From UBA2144 sp043819035 (GTDB lineage Bacteria > Patescibacteriota > Gracilibacteria > Peribacterales > Peribacteraceae): DNA of 52,977 nucleotides. The position numbers and the translations under genes are program-made. The notes below the pieces were generated by a model. It saw only the letters and a program-made list of their open reading frames with translations. It ran no database searches and had not been told where the DNA came from. This document shows positions 49,032 through 52,977 of this stretch, in pieces (positions within the stretch are counted from its first letter, which is position 1; every line of letters starts with the position of its first letter). The stretch covers positions 1 to 52,977 of the forward strand of contig JBDRFD010000009.1 in NCBI GenBank assembly GCA_043819035.1, in the 5' to 3' direction.

Positions 49032-49280
49032 TTACTTCTTCTTAGACTTCTTCTTGGAAGATTTATTGTCTTTCTCGATGTACTCCATCACCCACTGCAA
49101 AATATGGTCCGCCATCGAAATCGGCTTCATCACCGTATCCTCTATCTGTCGGGTGACATCATTCACCCTCCGCATAGTTTTCCTGAGGTCCACTGTGATA
49201 AATAACCCGTGATACAAAATGATTAGCAGAAAAATAACCGCTGCAATCTGCAGAACAGTGAGGACTTGATCCATGGTCAT
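49032..49280 (-). CDS. small membrane protein, 82 aa
   Basis: N-terminal membrane helix (VLQIAAVIFLLIILYHGLF), then an amphipathic helix and a Lys/Ser-rich end. MDQVL two residues in is an alternative start. Same strand as and 26 nt upstream of the DUF5665-like gene; divergent from yidD. Unknown function. Confidence 0.65.
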   Translation of the reverse strand: MTMDQVLTVLQIAAVIFLLIILYHGLFITVDLRKTMRRVNDVTRQIEDTVMKPISMADHILQWVMEYIEKDNKSSKKKSKKK

Positions 49281-49327
49281 AGTGCAAACGAGGAAGTGTA
49301 GAATGTATGTTACCGCTATCCTTTTCC

Positions 49328-49624
49328 ATGCGCAAATTTCTTCTTTTCATATGGCATATCCCTCGCAATAGCATTGCATTCCTGATCACCTGCTACCAGC
49401 ACACGCTCTCGCCCGATCACGGTCCGCTCAAAGAGCTCTTTGCGTACGGCTATTGCCGTCATGAGCCGACGTGCAGTGAGTATGGGAAGAGAGCAATCCG
49501 GGATCGCGGAGTGATTGTTGGGGTGCTGCTTCTTTCAAAGAGACTGTTGACGTGCCACCCGTGGAGGAAACCGAGCTCAGAAAAGATTCTGAAAACCTCT
49601 CTGAAATCTTCACAAGACGGCTAA
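49328..49624 (+). CDS. yidD: YidD membrane-protein insertion efficiency factor
   Basis: 98 residues from ATG 49328. The signature CRHEPTCSEYGKRAI with the preceding YQHTLSPDHGPLKELFAYGY is unmistakable for YidD, a peripheral inner-membrane protein that assists YidC. Usually it sits in the rpmH-rnpA-yidD-yidC order; here it is isolated beside a tRNA gene. Confidence 0.9.
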   Translation: MRKFLLFIWHIPRNSIAFLITCYQHTLSPDHGPLKELFAYGYCRHEPTCSEYGKRAIRDRGVIVGVLLLSKRLLTCHPWRKPSSEKILKTSLKSSQDG

Positions 49625-49661
49625 ACCTAAGTATCCTTCTTCAAGATTTGCTCTTTCCATC

Positions 49662-49736
49662 GCGGGCGTCGTATAACGGTTATTACTCCAGCCTTCCAAG
49701 CTGGTGATGGCGGTTCGATTCCGCTCGCCCGCTCCA
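49662..49736 (+). tRNA. tRNA-Gly(TCC)
   Basis: Acceptor GCGGGCG/CGCCCGC, anticodon loop CTTCCAA (TCC), T-arm GCGGTTCGATTCCGC, discriminator T and encoded CCA. Unlike the other glycine tRNAs here it has no repeat after the CCA. With GCC and CCC it completes the glycine set. Confidence 0.95.
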
Positions 49737-49771
49737 TTGACATAAACACAATTTAATATTATTTTGCAGTT

Positions 49772-50875
49772 ATGAATAACCATCTGGATCAAGAACAGCT
49801 GCCATGGGACGAATCGAAACTGGCGGATTACGATGGCTTTGCAATAGTCGCACTGGATACATTCCTGGAAGACAATGAGCTATATAAGCATGAACGAAGT
49901 GTTCTCGTTGGTAATAAACATACGGGAACAATTATTCCAGGCCTTGGTTCTGTGCAGCTTGCATGGGCTAGGTATGAAAAAGAACTACAAGATAGCTGGC
50001 AAGATACCATTGGGCATATCCAAGATAATAGTTTAACTTCTTGGATAAGACATTCAGATATTGAAACAGCGCTTCTTGAAAAGATCGATCACGACACAGC
50101 GCAGCTTATTCTAGAAGGAAGGCTACGTGTGATTGCTCTGCTCCGCACTCGCGGTGGACTTGGTAGACATGTGCGTCAACTTGCAGGCGCATTAGCTCAT
50201 TGGTCAGAAAAAAAAGGTAAGGTCGGAATCGTCTGTTCGGAATATGCTGCCAGTGGGGGGGCAAGTCTTGCTCTTCTTCCTGCAAGGGAGAACAGATATT
50301 GTACGCCAGACACAGATCTCATGTTCCATCAAGGAGAGACTGGATTAGGACAGTTAATGCCAAAGGGAATACGTGTATTCGAAAGCAGAATGTTGCAACA
50401 ACTTCTTGCAACTTTTAATCAAGAAACACAGGATTTACCAAAGGGATTGCAGGAGCAACTTCGTGAAAAACTAATGGATGCAATTCAAAATCCATTTGAC
50501 CAAGTACCCGTTCGTTTCAATGATTCCGAGCTACAGCACTTCAGGATGATTTCCAATCGAGTGACATTCGACGATCTTGCATTGCTGTTCGAAGGAGAAC
50601 TTGGAATAGAGATGAAGCAGAACCCAGAATGCAATCCCATGAAGAGATTCATTGAACTCGCACGTATTCAACATGATGTACGAATGCAATTTGGCTTACA
50701 GCCCTGGAATATCACATTGGATTGGCAGTTTCGCCCTGACAAGCACCTGGGGAAATTGCACGCATTTTCCTATCACTCAATGGAACCTCCTGAAGTGGAG
50801 AAAAATGCAGTACGTGCATGGAATGCAATGGTACCTCTTCTGTTGGAAGCTGGATTCGATGCTTCGACTGATTGA
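49772..50875 (+). CDS. ClpP-like serine protease-fold protein
   Basis: 367 residues. The middle part resembles the ClpP/SppA/crotonase fold: RVIALLRTRGGLGRHVRQLAGAL (oxyanion region), KVGIVCSEYAASGGASLALLPA with candidate nucleophile Ser161 in AASGGA, and TPDTDLMFHQGE with His186, as in ClpP MIHQP. The N- and C-terminal extensions (about 115 and 170 residues) match nothing I know. It may be a membrane-associated or specialised peptidase; the third triad residue could not be identified. Confidence 0.55.
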   Translation: MNNHLDQEQLPWDESKLADYDGFAIVALDTFLEDNELYKHERSVLVGNKHTGTIIPGLGSVQLAWARYEKELQDSWQDTIGHIQDNSLTSWIRHSDIETALLEKIDHDTAQLILEGRLRVIALLRTRGGLGRHVRQLAGALAHWSEKKGKVGIVCSEYAASGGASLALLPARENRYCTPDTDLMFHQGETGLGQLMPKGIRVFESRMLQQLLATFNQETQDLPKGLQEQLREKLMDAIQNPFDQVPVRFNDSELQHFRMISNRVTFDDLALLFEGELGIEMKQNPECNPMKRFIELARIQHDVRMQFGLQPWNITLDWQFRPDKHLGKLHAFSYHSMEPPEVEKNAVRAWNAMVPLLLEAGFDASTD

Positions 50876-51034
50876 TGTATTACAAACTGAACTCCCAATT
50901 TAACATTGATATTGAAGGCAACTCTATTGATTAGGTTACTGATGAAGTCCCCATGGACACAAACTCCTAGGTACACCAGTATTGAGTTGTAATAACATCC
51001 AGCCACCTGCTCCACTTAACATCAAACAATTGCC

Positions 51035-51427
51035 TTATATTACATTCAGATTCGCAATATCGATTACAAGAGACCTCATCATAAGAAATAATGCCGTACA
51101 AATAATAACAGTAATGAAGAGGGCAATAATTTGATACCACCAATATGAAAAATGCTTCTTGAGTATTCTTTCAAAGAAAATGGTAACAGGAATTTGAACA
51201 TGAAGACCGATCATCAATACAGATATGGCTAAAAATATCCAAGCTGCAATATGTCCGGTCTCCTCTCGCAGATATTCCAAGGTGCCTATGATTGCTAGCC
51301 ACCCCAATAGCTGAAACCAAAATTTGGATATTGTTTTGACTCCTGACTTAGTCCATTCATAAAATTCTTCGTCAAGAGACCTCTTGTGTACAAATATCCC
51401 CCTTATTTTTGATAGAATCTTCCGCAT
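51035..51427 (-). CDS. hypothetical three-helix membrane protein
   Basis: 130 residues: a basic N-terminus, then about three membrane helices (FQLLGWLAIIGTLEYL, AAWIFLAISVLMIGLHV, YQIIALFITVIICTALFLM). No family recognised. Stands alone in an AT-rich stretch. The intergenic regions on both sides (50876-51034, 51428-51644) show no other gene. Confidence 0.6.
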   Translation of the reverse strand: MRKILSKIRGIFVHKRSLDEEFYEWTKSGVKTISKFWFQLLGWLAIIGTLEYLREETGHIAAWIFLAISVLMIGLHVQIPVTIFFERILKKHFSYWWYQIIALFITVIICTALFLMMRSLVIDIANLNVI

Positions 51428-51644
51428 ACCTCAATTATAGCTCTTTTCCTCTGCATTTTCCTTAGCAGCAAGAAGAACCACCCCCTTAACTAGAAAGCTC
51501 GAACTTTTCTGTGATAAGCTCTAGTAAGGAGCTCCACTGAGTTTATGACTTATACAAGCCTTTTTTTATACTGGTAAGTAGAAATATGACTAAATCAATA
51601 ATTCAAGTGACTTATTTAAGTATGTACAGTAAATTAGTGACGAT

Positions 51645-51833
51645 ATGATTTTTTCAAGGAAAAATGCAGGCAAGTGGGTAGCGAGCAAAGGCGATAGAAT
51701 AATCGCTACAGGTCGCAAGCTGGACACAGTAGCAAAAAAGGTGGAGTCTAGGAAAGATAAGAAGGAGATTCGATTTGACTTGGTTCCGCCAAATTCATAC
51801 TTCGCAGGTACAAGTGGAATTTTCATACGTTAA
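51645..51833 (+). CDS. DUF5678-like small protein
   Basis: 62 residues: AGKWVASKGDRIIATGRKLDTVAKKVESR is the DUF5678 pattern (a short beta-beta-helix unit). These small proteins are often encoded just upstream of retropepsin-like proteins, as here, with a 20-nt overlap. Function unknown; a toxin-antitoxin or regulatory pairing has been suggested by such context only. Confidence 0.65.
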   Translation: MIFSRKNAGKWVASKGDRIIATGRKLDTVAKKVESRKDKKEIRFDLVPPNSYFAGTSGIFIR

Positions 51834-52239
51834 ATGTGAGGCCGGTCATGGATTTTCATATAGACCGCAATTACCGATCACTTTTTCGTATGGCGATAAA
51901 AGTCTTTCTATAGGACATGCATTGGTTGATACAGGATCCGATCTTTCTATTGTTCCATTACAGATAGCTCATTATTTGCATATTGAACTTGATGATACAA
52001 AGAAGGTTACTGTCGATTGCGCTGGTGGTGGAAGATTTACTGCAATGCCATCTCAGAAGAAGATCGGGTATGCCATTGAACAGGAAGGATATCGTCCGAT
52101 CAAATGGAAAGGGACAGTATATTTTGCAGAAGATGAGCCTGTGGTATTACTTGGGCATCATCAATGTCTGGAAAAGTTTGACTTAACTTTTCAGGGGCCA
52201 GAGAAGAAACTTGGAGTAATGCCTCGATTTAAGATTTAA
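51814..52239 (+). CDS. retropepsin-like aspartyl protease
   Basis: 141 residues from GTG 51814 (TTG 51775 also in frame). ALVDTGSDLSIVP is the single-domain retropepsin active site, and VVLLGHHQCLEKFDLTF fits the C-terminal hydrophobic-Gly strand of the fold. Acts as a dimer in the family. It overlaps the DUF5678-like gene, so the two are likely coupled. AT-rich with respect to the rest of the window, consistent with acquisition. Confidence 0.7.
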   Translation: MEFSYVKCEAGHGFSYRPQLPITFSYGDKSLSIGHALVDTGSDLSIVPLQIAHYLHIELDDTKKVTVDCAGGGRFTAMPSQKKIGYAIEQEGYRPIKWKGTVYFAEDEPVVLLGHHQCLEKFDLTFQGPEKKLGVMPRFKI

Positions 52240-52244
52240 TGCAT

Positions 52245-52351
52245 ATGCCAAAATACTACTTTTAACAGGGCCAGGTGGTTCTGGTAAAACAACAATTGCT
52301 CAGATATCCATTTTTTTGTACTTTATTTTTACAAATACTCTATTTAGATAA
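52245..52351 (+). pseudogene. broken P-loop NTPase gene
   Basis: ATG 52245 starts MPK, then one missing base in the A-run puts the rest out of frame: KILLLTGPGGSGKTTIAQ follows in the next frame, a perfect Walker A. After about 30 more codons the frame runs into AT-rich sequence and TAA at 52349. So both a frameshift and truncation have removed a kinase- or AAA-type gene. Confidence 0.7.
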
Positions 52352-52398
52352 TCTAGCATTTCTATAAAATATGTCTACTTAAATCATTCAAACACCGT

Positions 52399-52782
52399 AT
52401 GACAAGACCTGATGAAATTGATTTTGGATTTACCCATGATGATAAGAAGTTATGGGATTTAAATATTCCCACAGAAGAAATTTCTATTGATGAGCTTGAG
52501 CACAATCTTGATATTGCGTATCTCGAAAAGGATGGAACTAATGATTGGAATTTAACACTACAGGAATTGATAGATGCACCAGAGCAACAGCCGGAACATT
52601 ATGCTGTAATTAAGCATGTTGATATGCAATTTCCAATAGAGATTTACTTCTTTAAAGGATCTTGGAAAATTCTTGATGGAACTCACAGATATTGCCGTGC
52701 CGTCATGGAAGGAATGAAGACAATATTTGTTAGGAAAATCCCTGACAATATGATTCCTCAGATCCTCAAGGGAGCGTCATGA
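52399..52782 (+). CDS. ParB/sulfiredoxin-fold-like protein
   Basis: 127 residues: an acidic N-terminal half (ISIDELEHNLDIAYLEKDGTNDW) and a C-terminal GSWKILDGTHRYCRAVMEGMKTIFVRKIP, which matches the D-G-x-H-R-x-x-A pattern of ParB N-terminal/Srx-like nucleotide-binding proteins. It lacks DNA-binding domains. Function unknown. AT-rich accessory gene. Confidence 0.5.
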   Translation: MTRPDEIDFGFTHDDKKLWDLNIPTEEISIDELEHNLDIAYLEKDGTNDWNLTLQELIDAPEQQPEHYAVIKHVDMQFPIEIYFFKGSWKILDGTHRYCRAVMEGMKTIFVRKIPDNMIPQILKGAS

Positions 52783-52834
52783 AGAGTATTAGCAATAAAA
52801 GATAAGATGAGGGGAAAATTGATGTCACATATCG

Positions 52835-52977
52835 TTTAACGGCGCGGCTGATCCGAAGTGCCCGTCGAGCCGTCTGTGCCCGCAGGCACAGGAAAGGCGA
52901 GACGGGGATTTCGGATAGCCAGTGTTCGACGAAGTCACTCGTACGCTTCAGCGTCATGACTGAGGAGAACACGAGGC
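52835..52977. other. GC-rich structured stretch at window edge
   Basis: Outer atccgaa/ttcggat arms (about 52849-52915) enclose cccgtc/gacggg and a perfect tgtgcccgcaggcaca hairpin (52876-52891); gtgttc and gaacac form a further stem on the right. Base composition changes sharply from the AT-rich gene before it. A minus-strand frame of 68 codons covers it but looks incidental. It could be a structured RNA or another palindromic element. Confidence 0.4.

Noticed and set aside
52766..52972. 68-codon minus-strand frame at the right edge
   Set aside because: It spans the palindromic stretch and ends in low-complexity Leu; no family features. Kept only as an unresolved region.

Overview
The window is typical of a small-genome bacterium of the Patescibacteria (Candidate Phyla Radiation), and the gene mix fits Peregrinibacteria best. 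That placement is inference; no rRNA is present. The grounds are short genes in small, scrambled transcription units; a type IV secretion-like set (PrgI, VirB4/TraC, several small pilin-like membrane proteins); a bacterial PUR-alpha protein; a four-helix-bundle (S23) protein; a DUF5665-like protein; tRNA genes with encoded CCA; and housekeeping operons that are broken up. TGA ends many genes (for example at 3948, 5957 and 21585), so UGA is a stop and the standard bacterial code applies.

Layout. 0.1-3.9 kb: small secreted protein, DksA/TraR zinc finger, a membrane-anchored AMMECR1-like plus alpha/alpha-barrel protein, alpha/beta hydrolase. 4.4-8.6 kb: envelope cluster (membrane-bound MurF-like ligase, DegT-type aminotransferase, FemAB transferase). 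8.9-13.3 kb: two hypotheticals, an SH3b/NodB-like lipoprotein, argS. 13.5-21.2 kb: coiled-coil lipoprotein, VirB4 ATPase, NrnA-like DHH phosphoesterase, fmt, PUR protein, metG. 21.9-23.3 kb: three overlapping pilin-like genes. 23.6-25 kb: two tRNA-Gly genes and a repeat-flanked GIY-YIG nuclease. 25-33 kb: patatin, tRNA-Arg, tatD, purF-like gene, tRNA-Lys with repeats, GT4 glycosyltransferase, ruvB. 33-40 kb: rplK and rplA split by a membrane protein, dus, pilin-like protein, PerM-type transporter, S23 protein. 40-50 kb: clpC behind a CIRCE operator, AAA kinase, prgI-traC pair, S1 protein, HIT protein, yidD, tRNA-Gly(UCC). 49.8-53 kb: ClpP-like protein and an AT-rich accessory end with a DUF5678/retropepsin pair, a broken P-loop gene and a ParB-like protein.

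How genes work together. Translation genes (argS, metG, fmt, rplK, rplA, the S1 protein, five tRNAs including all three glycine isoacceptors GCC, CCC and UCC) are dispersed. Secretion/pilus genes lie in four places; the VirB4 ATPase gene and the prgI-traC pair are 29 kb apart but carry a nearly identical promoter block.

The most unusual feature is the repeat landscape. (1) Many intergenic spaces, and some coding regions, contain short words repeated at a 7-nt (sometimes 8- or 9-nt) period, usually with a complementary second arm. Several supply the stop codons of flanking genes, and similar ones sit in frame inside genes, giving a shared VNCQL peptide in two unrelated proteins. (2) Four copies of a 135-210 bp MITE-like element share an ataggtt-type end. 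(3) tRNA 3' ends are copied, with attached palindromic repeats, downstream of tRNA-Lys and tRNA-Gly, once with a GIY-YIG gene between two ~135 bp copies. (4) Many start codons lie 6-9 nt behind a -10-like hexamer, suggesting frequent leaderless transcripts.
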